Below are positions 10,345 to 19,724 of a stretch of DNA of 64,000 bases, in pieces. Source of the stretch: Stygiolobus caldivivus (GTDB lineage: Archaea > Thermoproteota > Thermoprotei_A > Sulfolobales > Sulfolobaceae); assembly GCF_019704315.1 (NCBI RefSeq), contig NZ_AP024597.1, positions 2,702,501-2,766,500 of the forward strand. Reading direction: 5' to 3'. The position numbers were made by a program, and so were the translations under genes. Positions within the stretch are counted from its first letter, which is position 1, and each line of letters opens with the position of its first letter. Below the pieces are notes generated by a model. That model did not search any database and was not told where the DNA came from. It was given only the letters and a program-made list of their open reading frames with translations.

Positions 10345-11844
10345 GTGCTGAAGACCATCAGAGTAGGACTTAGGTTATTGCCCCATGTACTTAAGCTCAG
10401 GGACTACCGTCTAAAGACGTTGAGGGGAGAAAAAGTAGATGAAGGACAAATGTATAAAGATGCTGAAAAATTCCTTAACGTTATTGTATCCTTGGGTCCT
10501 GCTTTTATAAAATTCGGACAAGTCCTCTCTGTCCATTCCGATATTTTACCTGAGCCTTACCTAAAGGTCCTGTCCAAGCTTCAGGACGATGTACCCCCGG
10601 CTCCATGGGAAGAAGTGGTCAAAATATTGAAAGAAGATTTAGGCGATAGATTTTATGAGTTCGAAATTAATACAAAACCTATATCGTCAGCAAGTATAGG
10701 GCAAGTATATATAGCAAAAAGAAGAAGTGACGGTAAAGTCGTAGTCATTAAAGTGAACAGACCTAGGATAAAGGAGATCGCTGAAGAGGATATAAAGATA
10801 ATGAAAGCGTTACTCCCCTATACTAAATACCTTATGGACGAGTCTTTTTATGAGAGTTTAAGGGCTATAGTAAATGACTTTAGTAAAAGGATTTTTGAAG
10901 AAATGGACTTTACAAGAGAGGAATTTTATATGAGAAAAATAAGAGAAGAACTAGCAGACTTCCCTGATATAGTTATACCAGTCCCTTATTTTTCCACAAA
11001 AAGAGTCCTTGTTATGGAGTATGTTAAAGGGTATAAGGTAACATCAGCAGAAGCTAAGAAGATAGTTAAGCCAGATGAACTAGCTTACAGGATTTTTAAG
11101 GCATTTATGATAATGCTTCTTGAAAAAGACTACTTTCATGCCGACCCGCACCCTGGGAACCTAGCTGTTGACGAGAAAGGGAACCTAATCATCTATGACT
11201 TCGGAATGGTAGGGAGGATGGATCATGAGACCAGGCTCAGGTTATTACGTGCATACGTAGCGCTTATAAAATTAGACGGTATAGGACTGGTTAAAGTATT
11301 AGAAGAGCTGGGTGCTATACAGCCTGAGGCTGATAGGGAGATTTTAGCTAAAGGGATAGAACTATTCCTACAACAGTTTCAAGGTGTCACGGCCGAAACG
11401 CTTGAAGTAGAGCAATTCCTTGAGGCTGCAAATGAGGTATTTTATAGGTTTCCCCTTAAGCTCCCTGAAAAACTCAGCTTATATATAAGGATGACCTCAA
11501 TTCTAGGTAGTACTTGTCTTCAAATCGATCCAGAGTTTAACTTTTTCCTTAACTTACAGAGGTTAATAGAGGAGGAGGGTTTAGTATTTCAAGCTATGCT
11601 GAGTGACATGAGAAACACTGTGAGCGCTGCCATAAGAAAATTTAGGTTATCAATACTAGAAAAACCTATAGTAATTACAAAAAATAAAAATAGAGTATAT
11701 GAGCGAATCCTATCAATATCCCTAATAGTGGTCGGGATAATATATTATCTCTTAACTAAGGATTCAACTATAGCTTTATTAATAGGGATCCTAGCCCTAA
11801 TTGTATCACTAAGTAGGGGTTCGGGCTTCATTGAATTTTCGTGA
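10345..11844 (+). CDS. AarF/ABC1/UbiB family protein kinase-like membrane protein
   Basis: Atypical kinase of the ABC1/ADCK/UbiB family (499 residues), which in other organisms supports quinone or isoprenoid-lipid metabolism; Sulfolobales use caldariella-type quinones. Family motifs in order: the KxGQ motif as KFGQVLSVHSDILP (about residues 54-67), the Ala-rich loop ASIGQVY (about 114-120), the catalytic-region Lys in VVIKVNRP, HADPHPGNLAV (about 265-275) and the DFG-like IYDFGMVG (about 283-290). Two C-terminal membrane helices (about 456-492) anchor it. The start is a GTG. Substrate and direct activity are inferred from the family only. Confidence 0.92.
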   Translation: MLKTIRVGLRLLPHVLKLRDYRLKTLRGEKVDEGQMYKDAEKFLNVIVSLGPAFIKFGQVLSVHSDILPEPYLKVLSKLQDDVPPAPWEEVVKILKEDLGDRFYEFEINTKPISSASIGQVYIAKRRSDGKVVVIKVNRPRIKEIAEEDIKIMKALLPYTKYLMDESFYESLRAIVNDFSKRIFEEMDFTREEFYMRKIREELADFPDIVIPVPYFSTKRVLVMEYVKGYKVTSAEAKKIVKPDELAYRIFKAFMIMLLEKDYFHADPHPGNLAVDEKGNLIIYDFGMVGRMDHETRLRLLRAYVALIKLDGIGLVKVLEELGAIQPEADREILAKGIELFLQQFQGVTAETLEVEQFLEAANEVFYRFPLKLPEKLSLYIRMTSILGSTCLQIDPEFNFFLNLQRLIEEEGLVFQAMLSDMRNTVSAAIRKFRLSILEKPIVITKNKNRVYERILSISLIVVGIIYYLLTKDSTIALLIGILALIVSLSRGSGFIEFS

Positions 11845-11928
11845 GTTTGTATCCAAACCCTCAGCCCTCGGGCTTCACCGAAGTCACGGGGCATTCCCCC
11901 TATTCGTCCTTCTTCATCCATTTAGCGG

Positions 11929-12017
11929 GGGTGGCCCAGATCCCTGATATTTGGCAAACGTGGGCAACCGTTATAATCTCGCGCAAAACCTTGCCACCTT
12001 TCAGGGAAACCCCACCC
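11929..12017. ncRNA. Candidate structured RNA: nested 89-nt hairpin
   Basis: Three consecutive perfect stems nest around one loop: GGGTGG (11929-11934) with CCACCC (12012-12017), CCCTGA (11942-11947) with TCAGGG (12001-12006), and TGGCAA (11952-11957) with TTGCCA (11991-11996). The stretch is much more GC-rich than its surroundings. The trinucleotide ACA follows the outer stem directly on the plus strand, as in H/ACA guide RNAs, but no clear kink-turn was found. A 72-codon frame (11841-12059) crosses the hairpin and has no recognisable homology, so it was not called. The strand is undecided. The rest of 11845-12245 holds a short AGCCC/GGGCT hairpin near 11874 and AT-rich DNA. Confidence 0.4.
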
Positions 12018-12245
12018 ACATCTGGTAGTAAGGTTTCTGAGAGATACTTTATCCACTAAGTTATGTAAATTTCACGGTTTACCTGAAACTGTTAGTTATA
12101 GCAAAGATATCTTATTAACGTTGACTGGTTTTATAAAAGAGGGAGTGGTAAACGCGAAATACTTAGCCCTTCTTAAATCTTTCGCACGTTTAGTTTTATT
12201 ATAAATAAATTAAAAAAAAAAGAAACTCTATGTTAGACTAGATAC

Positions 12246-12626
12246 TTATTCTATTTTTACACTAGCTGTACCAGAGATGGGAATCCTAATAGTCAATACT
12301 CCGTTCTCATACTTGCCTGTTATCTCAGCATCTTTAGCAGGATTAACGGGTAATTTCACTACCTTTCTAACGTATTTAGGACGTTGGGTCACATATTTTA
12401 TTCCGGGTTCGGTAATATCTCTTTCAGCTTCTATTATCAGCTCGTTTTGCCCAGTTATTCTAGCTTTTATTTTATCTTTGTTGAAACCCGCTAAATCAGC
12501 AACAACTATTAAATATCCACCTTCCTCGTAAACATCGACCGGTGGATAGACTATCTCAAAAACGCTCCTGCTCAGTTCTTCTGCTCTTTTTCCTAACTCT
12601 TTACCTATAAAATAGGAGAAACTCAT
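12246..12626 (-). CDS. Hsp20/alpha-crystallin small heat-shock protein
   Basis: ATP-independent holdase chaperone of the small heat-shock family, normally assembled into large oligomers. The 126-residue protein has a short helical N-terminus, the alpha-crystallin domain (about residues 24-110; PPVDVYEEGGYLIVVADLAGF ... GVLTIRIP) and the C-terminal I-x-I anchor in IRIPI. A longer form from GTG at 12635 is less likely because that GTG lies inside a strong Shine-Dalgarno (GAGGTGAT) placed 4 nt before the ATG at 12626. Length and motifs match Sulfolobales Hsp14-type proteins. It is a stand-alone gene. Confidence 0.92.
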   Translation of the reverse strand: MSFSYFIGKELGKRAEELSRSVFEIVYPPVDVYEEGGYLIVVADLAGFNKDKIKARITGQNELIIEAERDITEPGIKYVTQRPKYVRKVVKLPVNPAKDAEITGKYENGVLTIRIPISGTASVKIE

Positions 12627-12770
12627 TTCTATCACCTCTTCCTTTTTCTTCTCATTAACAGGCCTAGTAACTTAAAAATCATATACCATTTCAGTATACG
12701 TCTCATAAAGATATATCGCATAACAATTATTTATCTTTTTGCTAAAAAACAACTTTAGACACAAAGCACG

Positions 12771-13003
12771 GACCTTCCACGTGTCTTTTGCAAATTATAG
12801 TTTTCTCTATTAAATTAGTGCAAATCCGTTGACGAATAATATAGTATACATAACGTTGCTAGATAAACTAAGTTATTAACCCGTCACCCTTACGCTTTTA
12901 CTCGGCACCGTGTGTTGATATTGCGATGTGTATATTATCTAATGACTACGATCTAACTGCACCTAGGCATATAGAAATTGGGAAGGAAACGTTGTTCGAC
13001 CCG
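12771..13003 (+). repeat. Dispersed intergenic element, copy B (plus orientation, near full length)
   Basis: The best complete copy of the element family. It runs from GACCTTCCACGTGTC through CTATTAAATTAGTGCAAAT, GATAAACTAAG, a CCGTCA/CTTACGCTTTTAC block, TGCGATGTG, and ends at ATAGAAATTG followed by AACGTTGTTCGACC. The last part matches the reverse complement of the copy beside the HtpX gene. It occupies most of the 500-bp gap between hsp20 and the gene at 13130; the remaining 120 bp hold the AT-rich leader of that gene. Confidence 0.65.
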
Positions 13004-13129
13004 GTCAAGCTTTCACTTAATTTTAGTAATTAGACCCAACACGTTTATAACCAATATAAAAGCTTTGGTTCACTTTAATACCGGGGTACTTGACTTATAA
13101 ATAGTCTAGTCTATAAGGAATAAATTACC

Positions 13130-13717
13130 GTGATAACGATTACTTTAAATTCAGATAGGTTCACTGTGTTACATTTCCTCCAAGACCATAGAAGGGTAAT
13201 GAAGGCATTCGACGGCTTTGCGATAACTAAAGAAGGTGTAATATTATGGAAAGGTAAAGAATTTCATTTAACTAAAAAGGAAGTCTCACTATTTGATGTA
13301 ACGTATAATTTGTCAAGGACTTCGATCTTGGGAAGAAACGATATAACCATCAGGTTTTCCGTTCTTCCGAAGAACTCATTTTGTCTAATTTCTGTTAATA
13401 CAGAACCAAGAAAGTTAGAAAGTATGTTAAACGAAAAGAAATTTAGAGAGGAATTCGACATCTTTCAGTCTGAGAGCCTTGCCTTAAGTAAACCCGTACT
13501 GGCTATGTCTGTTTCTAGGGAAAAGATCCCTGAAGTGCTGGAGTTAGCAATAAGTAAAAGCGTAGGTCAAGTTCTCCTCTTATGGTTTTCATCGAACGAT
13601 GATAAATATGTTAGGATAAAACTGAAAAACGGCGAATTAATAGAAAAAATAGGGGATTTTGAAGACATATCTTCTGATTCGGTAAACGTTATCGTAAAAC
13701 AGATAGCTATAGCTTAA
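13130..13717 (+). CDS. Hypothetical protein, unknown function
   Basis: Soluble protein of 195 residues from a GTG start. No membrane segment, signal peptide or recognised motif is visible. Composition is mixed alpha/beta with a strand-rich first half (VITITLNSDRFTVLHFLQ) and a helix near residues 95-125. It ends 4 bp before the stop of the convergent surface-protein gene. It seems to be a lineage-specific protein; no function is proposed. Confidence 0.55.
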   Translation: MITITLNSDRFTVLHFLQDHRRVMKAFDGFAITKEGVILWKGKEFHLTKKEVSLFDVTYNLSRTSILGRNDITIRFSVLPKNSFCLISVNTEPRKLESMLNEKKFREEFDIFQSESLALSKPVLAMSVSREKIPEVLELAISKSVGQVLLLWFSSNDDKYVRIKLKNGELIEKIGDFEDISSDSVNVIVKQIAIA

Positions 13718-13721
13718 TCCA

Positions 13722-15458
13722 CTATTTTCTCTTTGTAAATATTAGTAGTGCCCCCACTATAATAACTATTATTATCCCTATTATGGCTAATTCCGGTGTC
13801 GTTATCGGAGCTTTCTCCGAAGAAGATGAAGGTGTAATTGGTACATTCGAAACGTTGGCATTGTGAAATACTGTAAGGGCGGAATTTTGAGAGGTAGAGG
13901 GTATTTGTGTGGAAGTCGTAGAAGTGACCTGAGCCGTCGAAGTAGTGCTTGAAACTTGTGTCGTAGAAGGTGCTATAGACATATTGTAATAGACAATGTA
14001 GTATACGGTCGACGGGTCATCATATACCACGAGCGTTTTATTAATGACGAAATAGTTGGTCGAATTTAATGACACAATAGAACCGGATACTTGCTTATAA
14101 ACTGCTACTTTTCCGTTTAATATCAGGCTTACGTTAAATACTATATTCCCGCTGTGGTTAAGGACTACCCTTTGAGCCTCGTACTGAGTCCCATTTATTG
14201 TCACGATAGTAGGCTGTATTCCTAGCGGTTTTACTAAGCTAACGTTTATTGTAGAGTTATTTAACGTAACTACTACTACCCTAACACTACCGTTCAGGTT
14301 AAGGTATACTAATACCCCGCTTTCCGAACTATTGATAGATACTTCATGGGCTAAGTCCACCTTAGCTGTGGAGGATACTTGTCCATTGTTTCCTACCAAG
14401 ACTATCACGTTTTTCCCATTTATATATACTGTACCGTAGCTTTTCATAGACTCGAGGGCCTTTACACCATGGACTAACAAGATTTTCTCCTCACCGAAGT
14501 ATACGTTAGTACCCTTACTTGTTAGTAACCTATTCTCTGTCCCGTTATAACTGATAAGGTGGACGTAACCTAAAACTGTACCATTAATGCCGTAAAACTC
14601 TACTGTTTCAAAATCTGCCTTTTCATGTCCTAGCATTCCGTTCTGCACAAAGCCTATACCCTCCCCTTTCCAGACTAGGGAAGCGACTAATGTACCATTG
14701 AAGTAAGACAGAGTAGGTGAAATATTTTCTTCATTAGCCATAAACATTTGCCCGTTTATACTAGTACTGAAATTTATAGGTTGGTATCTTTTCGGCAAAT
14801 TTATTGGGACTGATATCTGTACTTGCTCTGATAAACTAACTTTTATACTTTGTAAGGTGTATAACATAAGCGAATACGTTAAAGTATAATTATGTCCTAC
14901 CTTAACATCTTGAGAAATTACTGAGATCTCACTACCATTAGCGAACTCTAAGTAGACAATACCGCTACCATTTATATACGCGTAAGTAGATATATCAGAC
15001 GCGTTAAACCCAGACCAGACTAGCGTAGAAGTACCAGAACTATTAACTATCACCCTTACGAGATCCGGTATGTTGGTGTGTATATTTAACCTCATATTCG
15101 GAGAAGCGTAAATACTCACATACCCTTTTATTGTACTAACGTCAGGGGAAAAAGTTAAAACATATACGGTCTTATTCAGTGTTATCTGCATAGCCCCTCC
15201 TACGTTACTTGTAAGGTTAGACATAGCTGATTCTGTAGTATAGGTCACTGTGCTACCGCCTGTTCTAGGTAAAATACTAATTCCGTTGAGGTTCTGATAT
15301 GAGCTATAATACCTCTCATAATATATACTCACATTAGTATTAGACGAAGACGCTTGGGATAACAACCCATAAGGTGGTAAAACAATTGAAATTAAAAAGA
15401 TAAACATAGAAATATAAGCAATTATTATCTTTTCACGTTTATTAAATTCCATTTTCAT
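13722..15458 (-). CDS. Membrane-anchored surface glycoprotein, unknown function
   Basis: A 578-residue protein with the layout of an archaeal cell-surface protein: an N-terminal hydrophobic signal (about residues 9-33), a long beta-rich outer domain with more than 25 N-x-S/T sequons, a Ser/Thr-rich stalk (about 495-545, TTSTAQVTSTTSTQ) and a C-terminal membrane helix followed by KRK. The stalk and anchor suggest an S-layer-associated or secreted-domain protein tethered to the membrane. No enzymatic motif was found. Heavy glycosylation is inferred from the sequons and the acid habitat. Confidence 0.7.
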   Translation of the reverse strand: MKMEFNKREKIIIAYISMFIFLISIVLPPYGLLSQASSSNTNVSIYYERYYSSYQNLNGISILPRTGGSTVTYTTESAMSNLTSNVGGAMQITLNKTVYVLTFSPDVSTIKGYVSIYASPNMRLNIHTNIPDLVRVIVNSSGTSTLVWSGFNASDISTYAYINGSGIVYLEFANGSEISVISQDVKVGHNYTLTYSLMLYTLQSIKVSLSEQVQISVPINLPKRYQPINFSTSINGQMFMANEENISPTLSYFNGTLVASLVWKGEGIGFVQNGMLGHEKADFETVEFYGINGTVLGYVHLISYNGTENRLLTSKGTNVYFGEEKILLVHGVKALESMKSYGTVYINGKNVIVLVGNNGQVSSTAKVDLAHEVSINSSESGVLVYLNLNGSVRVVVVTLNNSTINVSLVKPLGIQPTIVTINGTQYEAQRVVLNHSGNIVFNVSLILNGKVAVYKQVSGSIVSLNSTNYFVINKTLVVYDDPSTVYYIVYYNMSIAPSTTQVSSTTSTAQVTSTTSTQIPSTSQNSALTVFHNANVSNVPITPSSSSEKAPITTPELAIIGIIIVIIVGALLIFTKRK

Positions 15459-15736
15459 TAATATAACGCACTTTGTTCCGACTATATAAGGTTAATTAAA
15501 ACATAGCTAGTTCTATCTTAAACTATTTAAGGATAGGCTTCTTCACCGGTTTATGGAACTTGCATATTACGTTAATGTTCTATATAGAGATATCTTTATG
15601 AACTGGATAGGTTAGTGACGGAACACTGTCCTGTTATATAAGGTCAATTAGAAAACTAAGTCCTGACTGTACCACATGTTCCTTTTTTATTCAAGTTTGC
15701 GGGATCAAAGTTTATTACCGTACAAAATAATCATTA

Positions 15737-16597
15737 TTGGTGTTAGGAAAGTTAATTTTTCAAAATCTCCAGAAATTCGGCTTTCCATATCCCTTAGATA
15801 AATCGATTTGCAGTGGTTGGGCTAAGGACATTCCGAGAGGAGGAGAAACGATAATCTACACTTCTTGCATGTATCAGACAGCGTCTTTAAGCGATATTTT
15901 TTCAAAACTCACGCCTTATGCTGAAAAATTATCAGCTTTTAGTGCTTTTGCAAAACTAATAAGACCGAGTAAGGAAGAGATAGAGAGGGCGTATACGGTC
16001 CTTAGGAATATATCTTCGATGTTAAGGAATAGGGGTATCCAGTTCGGCTACTTATATGAAGAGGAACCTTACAGCGGGGCAATACTACTTGAGTTAGGTT
16101 ATCTTGACGAGTTTGCAGAGTACGCAAAAGGGGTAAGAGACTTTTTAAAACAGAGGGGTATCAAGAGAGTGATCACGGTAGACCCCCATACCCATAACGC
16201 ATTAACAAGGTATAATGAGTTCATCAACTTCGACATAGAAGTGGTAAGCTATTTCGAACTATTGGGTGAGATAAAACCAAGGATCCACGGCGATATAGTA
16301 GTCCACGACTCATGCCTTTATTCAAGGTTTTTAGGCAAAAGGGAAGTGTATAGGGGACTGTTAAATTCAGCAGGGCTTAAATTAGTTGAAGACGAATTAG
16401 TTACGGGTAAGGACACTTCTTACTGCTGTGGTGGGCCTATAAAGCCCGTGAATAGGGAATTAAGTGAGAAAATAGCAAAAATAAGGGTGGAACAGCTTAG
16501 AAAACTAAGCGATAAAATAGTCGTAGTCTGTCCCATGTGCTATGCCAACTTATCTAAATACCACAAAGTCCTCGACTTTGCTGAGGTGGTAGAATGA
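15737..16597 (+). CDS. CCG-domain iron-sulfur oxidoreductase, LutA/LldE-like
   Basis: A 286-residue protein of the cysteine-rich (CCG) family found in heterodisulfide reductase B, GlpC and lactate-utilisation LutA. Visible cysteine motifs are a first one (YTSCMYQ, about residue 37) and a complete C-terminal CCG motif: [11 protein letters not shown], then SYCCGG, then [12 protein letters not shown]. In the family these bind an unusual iron-sulfur cluster. Together with the next gene it would form a LutAB-like dehydrogenase that oxidises lactate or a similar 2-hydroxyacid and passes electrons to the quinone pool. The start is TTG at 15737 or GTG at 15740. ATGA overlap with the next gene shows coupling. 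Confidence 0.8.
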   Translation: MVLGKLIFQNLQKFGFPYPLDKSICSGWAKDIPRGGETIIYTSCMYQTASLSDIFSKLTPYAEKLSAFSAFAKLIRPSKEEIERAYTVLRNISSMLRNRGIQFGYLYEEEPYSGAILLELGYLDEFAEYAKGVRDFLKQRGIKRVITVDPHTHNALTRYNEFINFDIEVVSYFELLGEIKPRIHGDIVVHDSCLYSRFLGKREVYRGLLNSAGLKLVEDELVTGKDTSYCCGGPIKPVNRELSEKIAKIRVEQLRKLSDKIVVVCPMCYANLSKYHKVLDFAEVVE

Positions 16598-17745
16598 GCG
16601 AATGGGACATTGCCGTAGAGAGGACGATAAATAATAACGTCCCTAGAGTCCATAAGATCCTTTCTCAATACCCCTATATTCAGGATTTAGCTAGAGAATT
16701 AAGGAAGGCTAAGTTAGAAGTAATAAATAACTTAGAATACTTTACCCAACAAGCACTGGAATCTGTAAAGAAGATTGGGGGGAACGCTTACTATGTTTCT
16801 AGCTTGTATGAAGCGAGGGAAATTGTAGGGAAAATCGTAGGAAAGGACAAAATAGTGGTAATGGGTAAGTCTATGGTAGCTTACGAATTAGGCTTGAGGG
16901 AGTACTTAAAGGAATTGGGCAACCAAGTTTGGGAGACGGATCTCGGTGAGTTCCTTATACAACTGGCTAATGAGCCACCTTCACACATAATAGCCCCCGC
17001 GATTCATATGACCAAGGAAAGAGTAGTTAAGCTCCTCAGGGAGAGACTCGGTGTAGAAGTTAGCGACAACGCTACCCATGAAGAGCTAGTAGCGATTGTT
17101 AGAAAGTTCCTCAGGGAAAAGTTTGTAAATGCAGACGTAGGTATAACCGGGGCAAACGCTGTAGCTGCTGATACCGGTTCGGTGATATTGGTCGAAAACG
17201 AGGGGAACATAAGGATGTCTACAGTCCTCCCTAATATCCATATAGCCGTAGCTGGGGTCGAGAAAATAGTCCCCACTTTCTATCACGCTTTAATTGAGGC
17301 TACAGTACAAGCCGCTTATGCAGGACTCTACCCCCCAACGTATATTAATCTAACATCAGGCCCGAGTTCCACTGGAGATATAGAGATGAAGAGAGTCAGC
17401 CCAGCTCATGGTCCCAAGGAATTCCACCTAGTGCTTGTAGATAACGGAAGAGTCGAAGTGAGTAAAGACGATGTCATAAAAGAAGCGCTATTGTGCATCA
17501 GGTGTGGTAGGTGCCATTTACACTGCCCTGTCTATAGGGCACTAGGTGTTGAATGGGGGAGACCTCCTTTTACGGGCCCCATGGGTGCAATGTGGTCGTA
17601 TGTAGTACACAAAGACACGAGGCCAGCTACGCTTTGTACACACTCAGGCAACTGCAAAGAAGTATGCCCAATGGGCATTAATATACCTAAAGTCTTAGAA
17701 AAGATAAAGTGGTTGGATAATGACAAAGAGCATAATAAGGCTTGA
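16594..17745 (+). CDS. lutB: LUD-domain ferredoxin protein, LutB-like
   Basis: A 383-residue protein with an N-terminal LUD domain (about residues 50-265, including [20 protein letters not shown] and the segment [19 protein letters not shown]) and a C-terminal di-cluster ferredoxin domain: [14 protein letters not shown] (about 296-309) and [14 protein letters not shown] (about 349-362). This is the LutB layout, so it should carry electrons from a 2-hydroxyacid such as lactate together with the CCG protein. No LutC gene follows; instead two tiny genes overlap its 3' end. The gene symbol rests on domain order, not on a biochemical match. Confidence 0.82.
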   Translation: MSEWDIAVERTINNNVPRVHKILSQYPYIQDLARELRKAKLEVINNLEYFTQQALESVKKIGGNAYYVSSLYEAREIVGKIVGKDKIVVMGKSMVAYELGLREYLKELGNQVWETDLGEFLIQLANEPPSHIIAPAIHMTKERVVKLLRERLGVEVSDNATHEELVAIVRKFLREKFVNADVGITGANAVAADTGSVILVENEGNIRMSTVLPNIHIAVAGVEKIVPTFYHALIEATVQAAYAGLYPPTYINLTSGPSSTGDIEMKRVSPAHGPKEFHLVLVDNGRVEVSKDDVIKEALLCIRCGRCHLHCPVYRALGVEWGRPPFTGPMGAMWSYVVHKDTRPATLCTHSGNCKEVCPMGINIPKVLEKIKWLDNDKEHNKA

Positions 17746-17950
17746 TAAAGGCTTCTTAATCGAACTTAATAAGAAAGGTATAGAGGTAATTTTAGTAGAC
17801 GGTAAGATCAAAGTAGGGAATTACGACGGCGTGAATTTTACTGAGAAGAGAGTCAGCGAACAGAAGATGGAATACGTGGGTAAAATAGTTGAGGACGTTA
17901 AAAAAAATGATGGATACATGCCCCCATGTAAAAAGTATTATTATGTCTGA
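17720..17950 (+). CDS. Small protein of unknown function in the lut cluster
   Basis: A 76-residue frame starting inside the end of lutB (26-bp overlap) and ending 8 bp into the next small gene. It reads as a compact beta-rich start ([29 protein letters not shown]) followed by a helix and a C-terminal CKKYYYV. No known motif. Its overlap on both sides argues for a real member of the operon, possibly an accessory subunit, but this is inference from context alone. Confidence 0.5.
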   Translation: MTKSIIRLDKGFLIELNKKGIEVILVDGKIKVGNYDGVNFTEKRVSEQKMEYVGKIVEDVKKNDGYMPPCKKYYYV

Positions 17951-18116
17951 CATGTTTTATGTGAAGTTCGAGTACGCAGGTAATGAGGTCGTCGCTTTCG
18001 TCTCGGAAGGCATGACGACTTTTAACGCTGAAGTTGAGGTGGATAAGGCTATAAAGGAGGAAATTGAAAAGTGTGTGGAGAGGTTTAAAGAGGTAATTCT
18101 AAAAAGCACAGAGTGA
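17943..18116 (+). CDS. Very small protein of unknown function in the lut cluster
   Basis: A 57-residue protein, taking the ATG at 17943 ([15 protein letters not shown]), which overlaps the stop of the preceding gene by 8 bp. A longer reading from 17889 would lie wholly inside that gene and is less likely. Two beta strands are followed by a long amphipathic helix (residues 33-55, DKAIKEEIEKCVERFKEVI). Function unknown; co-transcription with lutAB is likely because all junctions overlap. Confidence 0.5.
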   Translation: MSDMFYVKFEYAGNEVVAFVSEGMTTFNAEVEVDKAIKEEIEKCVERFKEVILKSTE

Positions 18117-18128
18117 TAATGTGTAGTA

Positions 18129-18821
18129 ATGAAAAAGTGCCCTAGGTGCGGTTATGAGAACCCAGATGAAGCCCCATTTTGTGAGAAATGCCGTTACCCT
18201 CTACCCGTTACTCCTATAATGTCTTACAAGTGCCCTAGGTGCGGTTATGAGAACCCGGAAGGGACAGCCTTATGTCAAAAATGTCATTACCCACTATTCA
18301 GGATCCCAGTCAGCGAAATTGAACAGCCTAAACGAGAAGAACAAATACCTAAAATTGTCCTTACTCAGCTAGACTACGTCATACTGTTAGTAGGGAGTAT
18401 TTTAACCTCTCTTGGCGTAATAACTTTCTTCATGTTCTATCCGGACTACAGCGTGGTGTATACAGCCCTAAACGTCTTAGGGACTTCACTACTCACAATC
18501 CCCTTCATAAAGGTCAACAAACTCTACGTTTTGGCAATAATAGGGAGTTTCGGCATGTATTTCCTATCCCCTACTTCCCTTATCGGGGTCCTCTTGTTCT
18601 CTTTCGGGGGCGTCATGGTTTCGACAGCCTTAAGGGAGTTTTATTTTAGCGTTAAGGACAATGTAGTCCAGTTTTCGTCTTACTTATTGCTCGCAGGGTA
18701 CCTCTTTGGTATGTTCTTCATAAACCTTTATATGCTAACGATCTCCGGTTATATACTCCTCGCTATATACTCTTTCCAGCAAGGTATCAGGCAGAAAAAG
18801 CTAAAGCCCAGCCCAAGCTAG
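18129..18821 (+). CDS. Membrane protein with duplicated N-terminal zinc ribbons
   Basis: A 230-residue protein. Residues 1-26 and 34-59 are two nearly identical double-CxxC zinc ribbons ([20 protein letters not shown] and [20 protein letters not shown]); the DNA of the shared part is almost the same, pointing to a recent internal duplication. About six membrane helices follow (residues 84-222) with a short basic tail. The ribbons should face the cytoplasm. Function unknown. It lies 12 bp after the tiny lut-cluster genes, so it may be read through from them. It overlaps the convergent RadA-like gene by 21 bp. Confidence 0.65.
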   Translation: MKKCPRCGYENPDEAPFCEKCRYPLPVTPIMSYKCPRCGYENPEGTALCQKCHYPLFRIPVSEIEQPKREEQIPKIVLTQLDYVILLVGSILTSLGVITFFMFYPDYSVVYTALNVLGTSLLTIPFIKVNKLYVLAIIGSFGMYFLSPTSLIGVLLFSFGGVMVSTALREFYFSVKDNVVQFSSYLLLAGYLFGMFFINLYMLTISGYILLAIYSFQQGIRQKKLKPSPS

Positions 18822-19361
18822 AAGACCGTTACTTTCCTCACCTTTATACATACCTTCTATAGAAACGGGTATTTCCATATAGGGCATTGTAGGGTGTTTT
18901 ATAAGGTAAAACCTAAACCCCCACTTACTCCTCTTCACCTTAACGATTACGTGCATAGAGTGGTGGTTAAAGGCACCGCCCTGAGGTAGTCCCCTTACTT
19001 CTCTGGTGAATACCCATACTTCCCTCCTTAACGAAGACGTGATCTCGGTATACTTCTTACCGTGGAAATAAGGGTCTATTACGATTAGCTCCTTGTCAAA
19101 GCTCTCTATTGTGGGTTTGACGTCTTCCGCCTTAAAAGCCCTCCTGATAAACACCTCACTTGTGTTCCCGAGTAGGCGTTGGAACTTTTTCACTAAAAAG
19201 GGGTCAAACTTACCAAACTCTTGGACTAGCACTACGTTAACCGGGGCTGAAGCGGCTACAGCCCTATGGGCCAAGAACAAGACATCGTCCCAGCCCCCGT
19301 AAAACTCTACTCTTTCATTACTGCTCAGGATACTGTCAATATTTTCAATTTCAAGCCTCAT
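18801..19361 (-). CDS. RecA/RadA-superfamily paralog lacking Walker A (probably ATPase-inactive)
   Basis: A 186-residue protein that follows the RadA core pattern without its nucleotide loop: where RadA has the P-loop this protein reads [20 protein letters not shown] (about residues 18-37). A Walker-B-like hydrophobic strand ending in Asp follows ([10 protein letters not shown]). The C-terminal segment [20 protein letters not shown] then [18 protein letters not shown] mirrors the RadA strand-turn ending in a proline-rich PE-type motif. Sulfolobales carry several RadA-like proteins. It is divergent from, and shares a control region with, the PolB2 operon. A role in damage tolerance or recombination control is inferred. 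Assignment is by pattern, so moderately sure. Confidence 0.6.
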   Translation of the reverse strand: MRLEIENIDSILSSNERVEFYGGWDDVLFLAHRAVAASAPVNVVLVQEFGKFDPFLVKKFQRLLGNTSEVFIRRAFKAEDVKPTIESFDKELIVIDPYFHGKKYTEITSSLRREVWVFTREVRGLPQGGAFNHHSMHVIVKVKRSKWGFRFYLIKHPTMPYMEIPVSIEGMYKGEESNGLLAWAGL

Positions 19362-19400
19362 ATATTTAAACTATTTTTAAATAATGAGACGGTGTACGCT

Positions 19401-19444
19401 GAAAGTATTATAATATTTTCGGTCTACTCTCAGTATTTGAAATT
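19401..19444. promoter_or_regulatory. Cluster of three ANTTTC hexamers between the RadA-like gene and the polB2 operon
   Basis: The 126-bp divergent promoter region contains ANTTTC three times: ACTTTC on the minus strand (19401-19406), ATTTTC on the plus strand (19415-19420) and AATTTC on the minus strand (19439-19444). In Sulfolobus islandicus this hexamer is reported as the element needed for Orc1-2-dependent induction of DNA-damage-response genes, dpo2 among them. Such short motifs also arise by chance in AT-rich DNA, so the support is their density plus the gene context. Confidence 0.5.
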
Positions 19445-19487
19445 ATTGATAAAGGCTAATCTAGTAACACCTCTATAAAGAGTATGT

Positions 19488-19724
19488 ATGGGTAGGACAC
19501 TTCCTTCCCTTACTACGGCGATAAGAGAAGAGACGGAGAGGTTAAGGAGAGTCGCAGAGAGGGTAAAAGACGAAAAGCTAAGGAGGAAATTGTTAAGTGC
19601 ATTAGAACACACCAGAGAACTGCAGGACGCATTTTACGACGAGGTAGCAGACCCCGAAGAAATAGTCCTCCTGACTATAATCCTCTACTTATGTGGTAAT
19701 GATGACGACAGGGTATCTGATTGA
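19488..19724 (+). CDS. Small helical protein, first gene of the polB2 operon
   Basis: A 78-residue, almost entirely helical protein. It has a strongly charged helix (AIREETERLRRVAERVKDEKLRRKL, about residues 11-35), a second helix and a short hydrophobic stretch (IVLLTIILYLCG), ending DDDRVSD. It overlaps the start of polB2 by about 30 bp, so the two are co-transcribed and probably translationally coupled. A helical-protein gene beside polB2 is a recurrent arrangement in this order as I recall it. It may be a polymerase partner; this is inferred from position only. Confidence 0.6.
   Translation: MGRTLPSLTTAIREETERLRRVAERVKDEKLRRKLLSALEHTRELQDAFYDEVADPEEIVLLTIILYLCGNDDDRVSD

Noticed and set aside
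11841-12059. 72-codon plus-strand frame overlapping the aarF stop
   Set aside because: Spans the nested hairpin, has no recognisable motif and an unusual Pro/Ser/Thr composition; better explained by a structured RNA.
12990-13010. tRNA T-arm-like GTTCGACCC
   Set aside because: No acceptor, D or anticodon arms around it; the string belongs to the end of dispersed-element copy B.
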